Shown here piece after piece: positions 19,438-30,938 of a DNA stretch of 64,000 bases. The position numbers and the translations under genes were made by a program. Source of the DNA: Burkholderia aenigmatica (GTDB lineage Bacteria > Pseudomonadota > Gammaproteobacteria > Burkholderiales > Burkholderiaceae); contig NZ_CABVQC010000013.1 of assembly GCF_902499175.1 (NCBI RefSeq), positions 86,638 to 150,637 of the forward strand, written 5' to 3'. The notes under the pieces were generated by a model. That model did no database searches. It worked only from the letters and a program-made list of their open reading frames with translations, and was not told where the DNA came from. Position 1 is the stretch's first letter. Each line of letters begins with the position of its first letter.

Positions 19438-19812
19438 GCGCACGACGAGGAGAAGGCGCGGGCCCGCCGCTCGCGCCACCCCGCCGGGCAAGGCTTCCGG
19501 CGGAGCCGGTAACAAATCGAAAAAAATTTCGAACTTCTGTCGCGGCCCGTGGTCAGTATTTACGGTACGCGGCTGGTGTTGCCGGCGCGTCACCATTCTC
19601 CTCTTGTCGTTGTTGCTCCGGGGCCGTATCCGCCCCGGTTTTTTTTGCCCGCAGAATTCGTGCTGCATCGCAGCACATCACCGTCGGGCCCGCCGCTTGC
19701 GCGGCCCCGCCCGTTTCGGCGCCCGTTCGAGGGCGCCTGCCCGCGTCGCTGACGCGCGCCCCTGCTAGAATCGCAGTTTCCCGTCGTTTTTCCGCCGTCC
19801 TCTACAGACCCT
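19438..19812 (+). promoter_or_regulatory. ompA 3' region and metG upstream region
   Basis: 375 bases without an ORF I would support. It includes TCGAAA-AAAA-TTTCGA (about 19518-19533), an A/T-rich point, then the strong hairpin listed separately. TAGAAT at 19766-19771 is a likely metG -10. The stretch between the ompA stop and the hairpin is long for a plain 3' end. Confidence 0.4.
19618..19646 (+). terminator. strong rho-independent terminator between ompA and metG
   Basis: Stem CCGGGGC/GCCCCGG (19618-19624 with 19632-19638) followed by eight T's. It lies 180 bases beyond the OmpA stop, so it could end the ompA message or an independent small RNA. Confidence 0.85.
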
Positions 19813-21969
19813 ATGTCCGCATCCGACCTCACTTCCGTGCAGGCTGCGGCGCCGCAAGGTGGCCGCCAGATCCTCGTTACGTCCGCACTGCCCTATGCCA
19901 ACGGGCAGATCCACATCGGCCACATGGTCGAGTACATCCAGACCGACATCTGGGTGCGGACGCTGCGAATGCATGGCCATGAGGTCTACTACATCGGTGC
20001 CGACGATACGCACGGCACGCCGATCATGCTGCGCGCGGAGAAGGAAGGCCTGACCCCGAAGCAGCTGATCGATCGCGTGTGGGCCGAACACAAGCGCGAC
20101 TTCGACAGCTTCGGCGTGTCGTTCGACAACTTCTACTCGACCGATTCGGACGAGAACCGCGTGCTGAGCGAGAAGATCTACGTCGCGCTGCAGGAAGCCG
20201 GCTTCATCGCCGAGCGCGAGATCGAGCAGGCCTACGATCCCGTCAAGGAGATGTTCCTGCCGGATCGCTTCATCAAGGGCGAGTGCCCGAAGTGCCACGC
20301 GAAGGACCAGTACGGCGACAACTGCGAAGTGTGCGGCTCGACCTACCTGCCGACCGAACTGCTGAACCCGTATTCGGTCGTGTCGGGCGCGACGCCGGTG
20401 CGCAAGACGTCGAAGCACTACTTCTTCCGCCTGTCCGATCCGCGCTGCGAAACGTTCCTGCGCGAATGGGTGAGCGGCCTCGCGCAACCCGAAGCGACCA
20501 ACAAAATGCGCGAATGGCTCGGCGACGCTGGCGAAGCCAAGCTCGCCGACTGGGACATCTCGCGTGACGCGCCGTACTTCGGCTTCGAGATCCCGGGCGC
20601 GCCCGGCAAGTATTTCTACGTGTGGCTCGACGCGCCGGTCGGCTACTACGCGAGCTTCAAGAACCTGTGCGACCGCAACGGCATCGACTTCGATGCGTGG
20701 GTCCGCCCGGGCTCGACCACCGAGCAGTATCACTTCATCGGCAAGGACATCCTGTACTTCCACACGCTGTTCTGGCCCGCGATGCTCGAGTTCTCGGGCC
20801 ACCGCACGCCGACCAACGTGTTCGCGCACGGCTTCCTGACGGTCGACGGCGCAAAGATGTCGAAGTCGCGCGGCACGTTCATCACTGCGCAGAGCTACAT
20901 CGACACGGGCCTGAACCCCGAATGGCTGCGCTACTACTTCGCCGCGAAGCTGAACGCGACGATGGAAGACATCGACCTGAACCTCGACGACTTCCAGGCG
21001 CGCGTGAACAGCGACCTCGTCGGCAAGTACGTGAACATCGCGAGCCGCGCGGCAGGCTTCCTGATCAAGCGCTTCGACGGCCGCGTGCAGGACAGCGCGA
21101 TGAACCATCCGCTCGTCGCGAAGCTGCGCGATGCGATTCCGCAGATCGCCGCGCACTACGAAGCACGCGAGTACGGCCGCGCGCTGCGCCACACGATGGA
21201 ACTCGCGGACGAAGTGAACGCGTACGTCGACGGCGCGAAGCCGTGGGATCTCGCGAAGGATCCGGCCAACGCAGTCGCGCTGCACGAAACCTGCAGCGTG
21301 AGCCTCGAGTCCTTCCGCCTGCTGTCGCTCGCGCTGAAGCCGGTGATGCCGCGTGTGGCCGAAGCCGTCGAATCGTTCTTCGGGATCGCGCCGCTCGCTT
21401 GGGCCGATGCCACGAAGCCGCTGTCGTCGGCACAGCCGATCAAGGCGTACCAGCACCTGATGACGCGCGTCGACCCGAAGCAGATCGAAGCGCTGCTCGC
21501 CGCGAACCGCGATTCGCTGCAGGCCGAAGCCACCGGCGCGGCCGCCGCGAGCGCGAATGCCGCGAAGGATGCGAAGAACAACGCGAAGGCGAATGCGAAG
21601 CATGCGGTCGTGAACGGCGCGGACGACGCACCGATTTCGATCGACGATTTCGCGAAGATCGACCTGCGCATCGCGAAGATCGTCGCGTGCCAGGCCGTCG
21701 AGGGCTCGGACAAGCTGCTGCAGCTCACGCTCGACGTCGGCGAGGAAAAGACCCGCAACGTGTTCTCGGGCATCAAGTCCGCGTACCAGCCCGAGCAGCT
21801 CGTCGGCAAGCTGACCGTGATGGTCGCGAACCTCGCGCCGCGCAAGATGAAGTTCGGCCTGTCCGAAGGGATGGTGCTTGCCGCGTCGGCCACCGACGAG
21901 AAGGCGGAACCGGGCCTCTACATCCTCGAGCCGCACAGCGGCGCGAAGCCCGGCATGCGCGTGAAGTAA
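19813..21969 (+). CDS. metG: methionyl-tRNA synthetase
   Basis: 718 residues. Charges tRNA-Met. HIGH is at residues 34-37 ([12 protein letters not shown]) and KMSKS at 348-352. The zinc-binding insert has [18 protein letters not shown]. The C-terminal ~105 residues form a separate tRNA-binding OB-fold ([20 protein letters not shown]), joined by a linker very rich in Ala, Asn and Lys (about residues 575-600). Followed directly by a terminator. Confidence 0.97.
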   Translation: MSASDLTSVQAAAPQGGRQILVTSALPYANGQIHIGHMVEYIQTDIWVRTLRMHGHEVYYIGADDTHGTPIMLRAEKEGLTPKQLIDRVWAEHKRDFDSFGVSFDNFYSTDSDENRVLSEKIYVALQEAGFIAEREIEQAYDPVKEMFLPDRFIKGECPKCHAKDQYGDNCEVCGSTYLPTELLNPYSVVSGATPVRKTSKHYFFRLSDPRCETFLREWVSGLAQPEATNKMREWLGDAGEAKLADWDISRDAPYFGFEIPGAPGKYFYVWLDAPVGYYASFKNLCDRNGIDFDAWVRPGSTTEQYHFIGKDILYFHTLFWPAMLEFSGHRTPTNVFAHGFLTVDGAKMSKSRGTFITAQSYIDTGLNPEWLRYYFAAKLNATMEDIDLNLDDFQARVNSDLVGKYVNIASRAAGFLIKRFDGRVQDSAMNHPLVAKLRDAIPQIAAHYEAREYGRALRHTMELADEVNAYVDGAKPWDLAKDPANAVALHETCSVSLESFRLLSLALKPVMPRVAEAVESFFGIAPLAWADATKPLSSAQPIKAYQHLMTRVDPKQIEALLAANRDSLQAEATGAAAASANAAKDAKNNAKANAKHAVVNGADDAPISIDDFAKIDLRIAKIVACQAVEGSDKLLQLTLDVGEEKTRNVFSGIKSAYQPEQLVGKLTVMVANLAPRKMKFGLSEGMVLAASATDEKAEPGLYILEPHSGAKPGMRVK

Positions 21970-21991
21970 GCCGCACGCCCTGCCGCTTGCG

Positions 21992-22027
21992 AAAAAAAGC
22001 CCCGCACGATCCGTGCGGGGCTTTTTT
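21992..22027. terminator. bidirectional terminator between metG and tamB
   Basis: Stem GCCCCGCACG/CGTGCGGGGC (21999-22008 with 22012-22021), A's before and T's after; the T run ends in the tamB stop codon. Confidence 0.88.
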
Positions 22028-25000
22028 CATGGCTGTTCGGCGCGCCGCGCGCGCGCGGCGTCACTGCCGAACCAGCGATCGAAGCGCCGCGTGTAGTTCA
22101 GGTCAACGCCCTGGAACGTGCCGCCGTACGCGGACACCGACCAGAAGCGCGTCAGGTTGATCGTCGCCTTGAACGCGTTGGCCGCCGATTGCAGCCCCTG
22201 CTCGAAGCCGAGCACGAACCGCTCGTTGATCGCCTTCGACACCAGCACGACCTGCGGATCGGTCAGGCCGACTTCGCTGCGGCCGACCGAGACCTCGTCG
22301 AGACCGAAGGTCTGCGCGACGCGCTTGCCGGTCACGCTGCCGAGCAGCCCGAGCGCTGCCGTCATCGCCCCCTGCTGGCCCACGTTGTTGCCCTGGTCGG
22401 TGCCGTGCCCGAACAGCAGCCACGACAGCTTTTCGTTGTCCGTGACGTTCGGCTCCGACACGAGCTTGACCGTCAGCGACTGTATCGTGCCCGTCACCTG
22501 CACGCCGGCCTCGACCTCCTGGTTGCGCCGCATCGCGAGGATGTTGACGCCCGGGTTAGACACGGGGCCGTTGAACGTGAAGAAGCCGTTCTCGATCGCG
22601 AGCTTGCGGCCGAACGACGTATACGTCGATCCTTCGGTCACGCGCACGTTGCCGACCGCTCGCAGCGGCACGCCCGGCGCGCTCATCACCGTGATCGTGC
22701 CGCGCAGCCCGAGATCCGCGCCGTGGCCCTTGAAGCGGAAGTTGTTGCCGAGGCCGATGTCGATGTTCGCGCGCGGCGCGAGCGACGGCGCCGGCTTGTC
22801 CTCGGCCGGCTTCGGCTTCGCGACCGCGGTGCCGGTCGGCGTCTCGCCGCGCACCGTGCCGCCCGGCTGCACGATCACGACGTCGTCCGACAGGTGCGGC
22901 GCCGATTCCTCGGGCAGGTCGAACAATGCGCGGTCGACGACGAACTTGCCGTCGATCGACAGCGCGCCGCGTGGCCCGTCGTTCGCGACGGTTGCCTTGC
23001 CCGACAGCGACAGCTTGCGGTCCGGCGCCGCGAACAGTTCGAGCTTGTCGGCGACGATGCTCGCGGTCAGGTCGGGCGCCTCGCCGTCGAGGCGCACACG
23101 GCCAAGCGCGCGCAGCGTGCCATCGCCGCCGTGAAATTCGACCTGCTGAAATTCGACGAGGTTGTCCGACAGCTTGATGCGCACGATACCGTCCTTCAAC
23201 TGCACGCCCTGGTCGATGAGCGTCGCGGACAAATCGTCGCCCGTCAGCATCCCCGACAGGTTCGGCTTCACCGGCGTGCCGCCGACCGTCAGCTTCAGCG
23301 CCGCGCGCCCGCCGAGCAGGTAGCTCGGCCCGAACAGGTTGCCAGTCGTCTTCAGCGCCGGGATGTCGGCGTCGATGCGGCCCGACAGCGGGCCATCGTT
23401 GACCACGCCGAACATACCGTCGCGCAGCGCGAACGGCACGATGACGTTCGCGTCGAGCGTGCCGATCCGGTTCGCCTTCGCGAGCGCCGTCACGTTGAGC
23501 CGGTTACCCGGTGTGAAGCTCGCGCGCGCCGACAGGTCGGTCAGCCCCAGCGATGCGATGCCGCGCCCGCTCTCGATCGTCACATCGCCGCCGCGACGCT
23601 TCACCTGCACGTAGCCCGTCGCGTTCGCGCCGAGCGAGAAATCCCAGTCGGCATCGAGCACGACGTCGGTCCGCACCGGCGGCCGCTGGCCCGTCAGCTC
23701 CTGGCGGACCTCGAGGAAACGCGCGACTGACGCGCCGCTCACGGAGCCCGCCGAGCGCATCTGGCCGTGATCGAACACGAACGACTTCAGATCGATCGCC
23801 GCGCCTTCGAGCGTGAGCCGCGTCGCGCCGAGCGTCACGCGGCCGGCGCCGGCCGATACGGTCAGCGGCGACTGCAGCGCAATGGCCGGCGTGCCGCGGT
23901 TCGCAAGACGCGTCACCGTGCCGTCCCAGCGCATCCCGTTGCGGTTCTCGACCACGCCGCCGTTCGCCGCGAGCGTCAGGTCGATCACGCGGCCGTCGGC
24001 CATCCCGAGCGCCGACGCGTCGAGCGTGTGCTTCGCGCGCGTGCCGTCGAGGTTCGCGCGCAGCGACTTCAGCTTCAGCGAGCCGAGCGCGATGTCGGAC
24101 GCGTCGGCCGTGAACACGAGCGCGCCGTGCGCGCCGTCGCGGATGTCCGCACGCCCCTGCGCGGTACCGATCCGGTTCGAGCCGACGACGACGTGCTCGG
24201 CCTTGTAGGTGGCCGTCACGTTCGGGTGCGCGAAGCTGCCGGTCAGGTCGCCCTGCGCCTGCACGAGCCCTTCCACGCCGAAACCGAGCCGGTCGAGCTG
24301 CGGCGCGTCGACGACGAAGCGCAGCCGGTCGCCGGGCGCGCCGAAGCTGCCGCGCAGGTCGACGTGGTTGCCCGCGATCGACAGGTTCGCGTTGCTCGGC
24401 AGAATGCGCGAGCCGGCGAGCTGCACGACCCCGGCGCCGGTCAGCGGCACGCCGTCGTACAGGCTGTCGCCGAGCTTGAAGGTCGCCTTCGTCGATACCT
24501 GCGGCGCGAACGCGCCCGACGCCGTCAGCGTGCCGGACACGCGCGTCTCGCCGCGCTGGGCCGGCGCCTTCGCGACCTTGGCGGGCGCCTTGCCGCCCCC
24601 CGCCTTCGGCGCGCTCATCGCGGCGAGCAGCAGCGGATCGAATGCGGTCAGCGTCGCCTTCGCGTCGTAGCTCGAATGCGCATCGTGGCGGAACACGCCC
24701 GTCAGGTCGATCCGGCCCTTGCCCGCCGTCACGCGTGCGTCGGTCAGCACGGTCTGCTGCGGCGTCAGCGCGACCTTCGCGCGTGCGCCGAGCGCGAGCT
24801 TCGGGTCGTTCAGGTTGAAGTCGACGGTCGTCACGTCGCCCGCGAGCGTCACGCCGAGCGGGCCACCCAGGCGCATCGGCCGCAGCTCGGCGACGAACGC
24901 GTTCAGGTCGAGGTTCGCGACGTTCAGGTCGAAGCGGCCCTTGCCGCCCGCAAGCGTGCCGTTGCCCGTCACGCTGCCGTCGCGGATCAGCTTCAGCGCG

Positions 25001-26109
25001 AGCGCGTCGATCCGCTGCGCGTGCGCGTCGAGATGCACGTTCGCGTGCGCGTCGATCACCGGCAGCAGATGGTCGCCGAGCGTGCCGGGTTTCGCGTTGA
25101 CGATCGACACCGGGCCCGTCACCGCGAAACCCTTCGCGGGCGCGGACCCGGCCGGCGCGGTCACGGGCGCGAGTTCCGCGCGCACCGCGAGATCGGCGGC
25201 CGGTGCGCCGGGCGCGAGCGCCTGCGGGTTCACGTGATCGAACGCGAGCGACGCGCGCGTGAGCGGCACCGCGCCAAACGGCGCGGCCTCGACGTGCGCG
25301 CGCCCGTTCAGCTTCATCCCGCTCGCGTCGACGTCGGCGACGAGCGCCTCGAGCGAGCCCGACACCCGCGCACGCGCATCGACCGGCTCGTCGGACAGCT
25401 TGCCCGCATACGTGGCTTCGCCCGTCAGCGCGAACGGCTTCACGCCGTCGAGCTTCGCGCGCGCGGTCAGCGCGCCGTACGGCGTATCGACGCCGTCGAG
25501 CACAAGTTCATGGTGACGGCCGTCGCTGCGGCCGTTCAGCGCGAGATGGTCGAGCTGGGTCGTCGAGCCGCCGTCGTGGATCGCCAGGCGATCGACGCGC
25601 AGGTCGTCGATCCGCAACTGCAGCGGCAGGCTCAGGTCCTGCGGCGTCGCACTCGGTGTCGGCGGCCCCGGTGCGATCCGCACGTCGATCGTGCCGGCGC
25701 GAAGATAGGCGATGGACAGCCGCCACGGCGCGCGGGTCAGGGCCCAGCGGCCGTCGAGCCGGTCGATGCGGATTTCGGTACCGGTGCCGTCGGGGCTCGT
25801 CCACGCGAACCCGCGCAACCGCACGCCGGTCGCGAGCGAGCCGCCGTCGAGCGTGCCCGCGAGCCGCGCGCCGAGCACGCGCTCGGCCACCTGCCACGCG
25901 AGCCGCGTGCCGTGCTCGGTCGTCACCGCGGCCAGCACGAGCCCGGCCGCCAGCACGACGAGCAGCACGACCGTCGCGAGCGTCCACGCGACGAACCGCC
26001 CGATGCGCGCAACGGGCCCGCTGCGCGGCACGCGCGGCGGCGCGTCGGGCGCGCCGTCGGGCGAGTCCGGATCGTGAGGCGGCGGCGTGTCGTTCGGGTC
26101 CTTCGTCAT
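22027..26109 (-). CDS. tamB: translocation and assembly module protein TamB
   Basis: 1360 residues. One N-terminal inner-membrane anchor (about residues 33-60, FVAWTLATVVLLVVLAAGL) is followed by a very long periplasmic region with short beta-rich repeats, and by the conserved C-terminal TamB (DUF490) domain, where GTIQSLTVKLVSEPNVTDNE and SWLLFGHG are typical. TamB spans the periplasm and works with the outer-membrane TamA in assembling certain outer-membrane proteins; the family is also implicated in phospholipid transport. It begins 25 bases after tamA, so the two form an operon. Confidence 0.94.
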   Translation of the reverse strand: MTKDPNDTPPPHDPDSPDGAPDAPPRVPRSGPVARIGRFVAWTLATVVLLVVLAAGLVLAAVTTEHGTRLAWQVAERVLGARLAGTLDGGSLATGVRLRGFAWTSPDGTGTEIRIDRLDGRWALTRAPWRLSIAYLRAGTIDVRIAPGPPTPSATPQDLSLPLQLRIDDLRVDRLAIHDGGSTTQLDHLALNGRSDGRHHELVLDGVDTPYGALTARAKLDGVKPFALTGEATYAGKLSDEPVDARARVSGSLEALVADVDASGMKLNGRAHVEAAPFGAVPLTRASLAFDHVNPQALAPGAPAADLAVRAELAPVTAPAGSAPAKGFAVTGPVSIVNAKPGTLGDHLLPVIDAHANVHLDAHAQRIDALALKLIRDGSVTGNGTLAGGKGRFDLNVANLDLNAFVAELRPMRLGGPLGVTLAGDVTTVDFNLNDPKLALGARAKVALTPQQTVLTDARVTAGKGRIDLTGVFRHDAHSSYDAKATLTAFDPLLLAAMSAPKAGGGKAPAKVAKAPAQRGETRVSGTLTASGAFAPQVSTKATFKLGDSLYDGVPLTGAGVVQLAGSRILPSNANLSIAGNHVDLRGSFGAPGDRLRFVVDAPQLDRLGFGVEGLVQAQGDLTGSFAHPNVTATYKAEHVVVGSNRIGTAQGRADIRDGAHGALVFTADASDIALGSLKLKSLRANLDGTRAKHTLDASALGMADGRVIDLTLAANGGVVENRNGMRWDGTVTRLANRGTPAIALQSPLTVSAGAGRVTLGATRLTLEGAAIDLKSFVFDHGQMRSAGSVSGASVARFLEVRQELTGQRPPVRTDVVLDADWDFSLGANATGYVQVKRRGGDVTIESGRGIASLGLTDLSARASFTPGNRLNVTALAKANRIGTLDANVIVPFALRDGMFGVVNDGPLSGRIDADIPALKTTGNLFGPSYLLGGRAALKLTVGGTPVKPNLSGMLTGDDLSATLIDQGVQLKDGIVRIKLSDNLVEFQQVEFHGGDGTLRALGRVRLDGEAPDLTASIVADKLELFAAPDRKLSLSGKATVANDGPRGALSIDGKFVVDRALFDLPEESAPHLSDDVVIVQPGGTVRGETPTGTAVAKPKPAEDKPAPSLAPRANIDIGLGNNFRFKGHGADLGLRGTITVMSAPGVPLRAVGNVRVTEGSTYTSFGRKLAIENGFFTFNGPVSNPGVNILAMRRNQEVEAGVQVTGTIQSLTVKLVSEPNVTDNEKLSWLLFGHGTDQGNNVGQQGAMTAALGLLGSVTGKRVAQTFGLDEVSVGRSEVGLTDPQVVLVSKAINERFVLGFEQGLQSAANAFKATINLTRFWSVSAYGGTFQGVDLNYTRRFDRWFGSDAARARRAEQP

Positions 26110-26134
26110 GCGGTTTGTCGATGAAGCGGTACGG

Positions 26135-27895
26135 TCAGAAAGCGATGCCGAGCGTCAGGTACGGGCGCACGCTATGGTTGCGCAACCCGTATGCGAGGTC
26201 GACGTTGATCGGGCCGACGGGGCTGCGCCAGCGCGCGCCGACGCCGACACCCGGGTAGAACACGCGCTCGCCCCACGCATCGGTGGCGGTGCCGATGTCG
26301 AAGAACGTCGCGGCGCCCCAGTCGCGGTTGAACCAGTGCTGGTATTCGGCGGTGCCCGTCATCAGGTACTTGGTCGGCAGCACGGATCCGTCGACGTTGT
26401 TGCCGATGCTCTGGTAACCGTAGCCGCGCACCGAGTTCGAGCCGCCCGCGCGGAACAGCAGCGACGCCGGCACGCCGGTCGAGCTGCCGCTCGTGAATAC
26501 GCCGCCGAGCTCCGCGCGGAACACGAACAGGTCGCGCTTGCCGATCGGCAGGTACTGCTGGCCGCGCGCGTAGCCGCGGACGAAGGACTGGTCGGTCAGC
26601 ACGCCCTTGACCGCGAAGCCGGCCTCGGCGTGGATCAGGTTGCCGGAACGCGGGAACAACGGATCGTCGACGTTGCGGCGCGTCCACGCCCATTGCGGCA
26701 CCAGCGCGCGGCTCGTGGTCGGCCCCGCGCCGTTCTGGTCGAGCCGGTCCTGGTAGAACATCAGCGAATACGAATAGTCGATGAACTGGCCGGTGCGCGT
26801 GCGCTGCGCGCCGACCCGCGCGCTGTAGATGCGCGTGTCCGACACGTTGGTGTTCGTGTACGACGCGAGCACGCTGTTGGTCCAGCCCTTCTCGCCCGGC
26901 GGCATTGACAGCTGGACCTGCCCGTATTGCTGGATCTGGTCGAGCCGGCCCGACACGGTGAGCGGCCACGCGGCGCCGAACGTGTCGAGATACGTATAGG
27001 AACCCTGCACGTGCGGCCCGGTATCGGTGGCAAAGCCGACGCCGCCACGGATGTTGTTGTACGGGAACTCGCTGACCTTCACGTGCACGGGCGTGCGCTC
27101 GGGCTTCGCCGTATCGTCGCCGACGTCGATCGCGACGCTCGCGTAGTACGGCGTGTTCTGCAACTGCCGCTGCAGTTCGGCGATCCGCTGCACGTCGTAG
27201 ATCTCGCCTTCCGACAACGGATTGACGTTCGTGACGATCTTTTTCGGATAGCGCCGCACGCCGTCGACGTCAACCTTGCCGATCGTGAACGTCGGGCCGC
27301 TGTCGAACGTGACCGCGAGTGTCGCGCGCTGCGTGCGCGGGTCGATGCGCGCCTCCGACGACGCGATCTTCGCGCCGAGATAGCGGCGCGACTGCAGTTG
27401 CTTGAGCGCCGCGCCCTTCGCGCCGTCCCAATCGGACTGCGTGAACGGATCGCCCGGCTTCAGCGAAAACGCGAAACGGGTCGCGGCTTCCTGCTTCGGA
27501 TCCTCGGTGTCGATCGGCCCCTTGAACGTCAGGTCGACGGTCGACACGACCGTCTGCTTCCCCGGATCGACCGCGATGCGTACGTCGCGCTTGCCGTCGT
27601 GCGTGCGCACGTCGGTGCGCACGACCGGCGAGAAATAGCCGGCCGTCGCGGTCAGGTCGCGCACCTGTTGCGGCGTGGCGGTGACGAGGAAGTCGAACTG
27701 GTCGTCGCTGATGTCGTCGCGCTTCGCGAAGCGCGCGATATCGAGATGCGACTTGAGCAGCTTGCGAACCGAGCGCGGCGCGTCGATGTCGACGTCGTAC
27801 TTCGCATGGGCCGGCAACGCGAAGCACGCGGCGAGGCAACCCGCGACGGTCACCCGCGCGGCACGGGCCGCGGCGGCGGCGCGATTGCATTCCAC
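26135..27895 (-). CDS. tamA: outer-membrane translocation/assembly module protein TamA
   Basis: 586 residues from a GTG chosen because it directly precedes the signal peptide (…CLAACFALPAHA). A TTG at 27949 has a better ribosome site (GAGG 5 bases upstream) and would add 18 residues, so the start is uncertain. POTRA-type domains come first (SVRKLLKSHLDIARF, TFTIGKVDVDGVRRYPKKIV), then a 16-strand Omp85 barrel with GGSNSVRGYGYQSIG, the family's conserved RGY loop, and a C-terminal signature ending in Phe (YLTLGIAF). Partner of TamB. Confidence 0.9.
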   Translation of the reverse strand: MECNRAAAAARAARVTVAGCLAACFALPAHAKYDVDIDAPRSVRKLLKSHLDIARFAKRDDISDDQFDFLVTATPQQVRDLTATAGYFSPVVRTDVRTHDGKRDVRIAVDPGKQTVVSTVDLTFKGPIDTEDPKQEAATRFAFSLKPGDPFTQSDWDGAKGAALKQLQSRRYLGAKIASSEARIDPRTQRATLAVTFDSGPTFTIGKVDVDGVRRYPKKIVTNVNPLSEGEIYDVQRIAELQRQLQNTPYYASVAIDVGDDTAKPERTPVHVKVSEFPYNNIRGGVGFATDTGPHVQGSYTYLDTFGAAWPLTVSGRLDQIQQYGQVQLSMPPGEKGWTNSVLASYTNTNVSDTRIYSARVGAQRTRTGQFIDYSYSLMFYQDRLDQNGAGPTTSRALVPQWAWTRRNVDDPLFPRSGNLIHAEAGFAVKGVLTDQSFVRGYARGQQYLPIGKRDLFVFRAELGGVFTSGSSTGVPASLLFRAGGSNSVRGYGYQSIGNNVDGSVLPTKYLMTGTAEYQHWFNRDWGAATFFDIGTATDAWGERVFYPGVGVGARWRSPVGPINVDLAYGLRNHSVRPYLTLGIAF

Positions 27896-27967
27896 GCGCG
27901 AGCCCGCGTCATGTACCGTGTGTGCTTGCTGGTTCGACTGCCCCGCCAAATATGACCTCGCCCTCGG

Positions 27968-28009
27968 TTGACACGGTTTTGTGGAAAACCCTGTATTTGA
28001 CCACAGGGT
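27968..28009. promoter_or_regulatory. inverted repeat ACCCTGT-N8-ACAGGGT overlapping a TTGACA promoter
   Basis: The 320-base gap between divergent tamA and DUF3460-scpA holds a consensus -35 TTGACA (27968-27973), with TGTATT 18 bp away (27992-27997) as a possible -10 for the plus strand. A perfect 7-bp inverted repeat with an 8-base spacer (27988-27994 and 28003-28009) covers that -10. It looks like an operator for a dimeric regulator. By-eye assignment. Confidence 0.5.
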
Positions 28010-28215
28010 GTGGGCGTCAAAGCTTAATGTTTGTAAACCGCTGCTCAAGCGAGCGTGGCCACGGCGTCATGCCTGGCGGCGCGCTTCCGGATGCTGACTG
28101 CGCGCCAGCCCGCGGATTCGACGCGCGATTGCCGCCGGCCGTTCCCGCGATGCGGTAAAATCCCGCCATCGTGAATCCGGCGCATCGTGCGCCGCCCGAA
28201 ACGGAAAACCCAGCC

Positions 28216-28404
28216 ATGCCGTACCAGTCCGATGTCACGCAGTTCCTGAACCAGCTCAAGCAACAGAAGCCGACGCTCGAGGAAGAGCAGCGCAAGGGCC
28301 GTTCCCTGCTGTGGGACAAGCAGCCGATCGACCTCGAAGAGCGCGCCGAGCAGCAGGAATCGCGCGTGAAGCAAACGTCGTACGTCTACTACCAGAACTT
28401 CTGA
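28216..28404 (+). CDS. DUF3460 family small protein
   Basis: 62 residues starting MPYQSDVTQFLNQL, highly charged and helical, with no membrane segment or signal. It matches the small beta-proteobacterial DUF3460 family in length and in its YQSDVTQFLNQLK and RVKQTSYVYYQNF ends. Function unknown. Its stop is 4 bases before the scpA GTG, so the two are co-translated; a role near chromosome segregation is only an inference from position. A longer in-frame start at 28171 is not supported by the family. Confidence 0.88.
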   Translation: MPYQSDVTQFLNQLKQQKPTLEEEQRKGRSLLWDKQPIDLEERAEQQESRVKQTSYVYYQNF

Positions 28405-28408
28405 CGAC

Positions 28409-30377
<1,969 letters not shown>

Positions 30378-30420
30378 CGGGCGCCCGCCCGCGCCTCTCA
30401 CGACGCATCACGGAGACACC

Positions 30421-30807
30421 ATGCAGCGCCACATGCTCAAATCGAAGATCCACCGCGCGGCCGTCACGCACTGCGAGCTGCACTACGAAGGCTCGTGCGC
30501 GATCGACGAAGACCTGCTCGAAGCCTCGGGCATCATCGAGAACGAACGGATCGACATCTGGAACATCAACAACGGCGAGCGCTTCTCGACGTACGCGATC
30601 AAGGGCGAGCGCGGCAGCGGGATGATCTCGCTGAACGGCTCGGCCGCCCGTCGCGCACAGCTTGGCGACCTCGTGATCATCGCGGCCTTCGCGATGGTCG
30701 ATGAAGCCGAACTGCAGGCCGGCTGGAAGCCGAAGCTCGTGTTCATCGACGACGGCAACAAGATCAAGGGCCACCGCGATCACGTGCCGACGCAGAACTG
30801 GACCTGA
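30421..30807 (+). CDS. panD: aspartate 1-decarboxylase proenzyme
   Basis: 128 residues. Makes beta-alanine from aspartate for PanC. It is a pyruvoyl enzyme: the proenzyme self-cleaves between Gly24 and Ser25 in [17 protein letters not shown], and Ser25 becomes the pyruvoyl group. The conserved NGER and [19 protein letters not shown] blocks are intact. CGGAGACACC precedes the ATG, giving a ribosome site. Confidence 0.97.
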   Translation: MQRHMLKSKIHRAAVTHCELHYEGSCAIDEDLLEASGIIENERIDIWNINNGERFSTYAIKGERGSGMISLNGSAARRAQLGDLVIIAAFAMVDEAELQAGWKPKLVFIDDGNKIKGHRDHVPTQNWT

Positions 30808-30866
30808 CCTGACCGGCCGCCCGCGCGCCGTGGTGCGCGGGAGCGGTTGCGCCGCTTGCGGTCGAA

Positions 30867-30907
30867 GGGCCGGATGCCGTGTACCACGGGATCCGGCCCT
30901 TTCTCAT
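30867..30907. terminator. hairpin terminator between panD and parA-like gene
   Basis: A 15-bp stem with one mismatch (30867-30881 with 30885-30899), then TTTCTCATTT. Lies between convergent genes. Confidence 0.65.
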
Positions 30908-30938
30908 TTCATCGCAAGCCGGCCTGCCGGCCGTGCGA

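Noticed and set aside
21530..21610. Ala/Asn/Lys repeat in metG considered as a frameshift or insertion
   Set aside because: The frame stays open and joins the catalytic body to a normal C-terminal tRNA-binding domain; it is a flexible linker.
22118..26124. Several long plus-strand frames (up to 785 codons) across the tamB region
   Set aside because: They are antisense shadows: composition is Arg/Ala/Pro biased, they match no family, and TamB on the minus strand is unmistakable. High third-position GC keeps antisense frames open.
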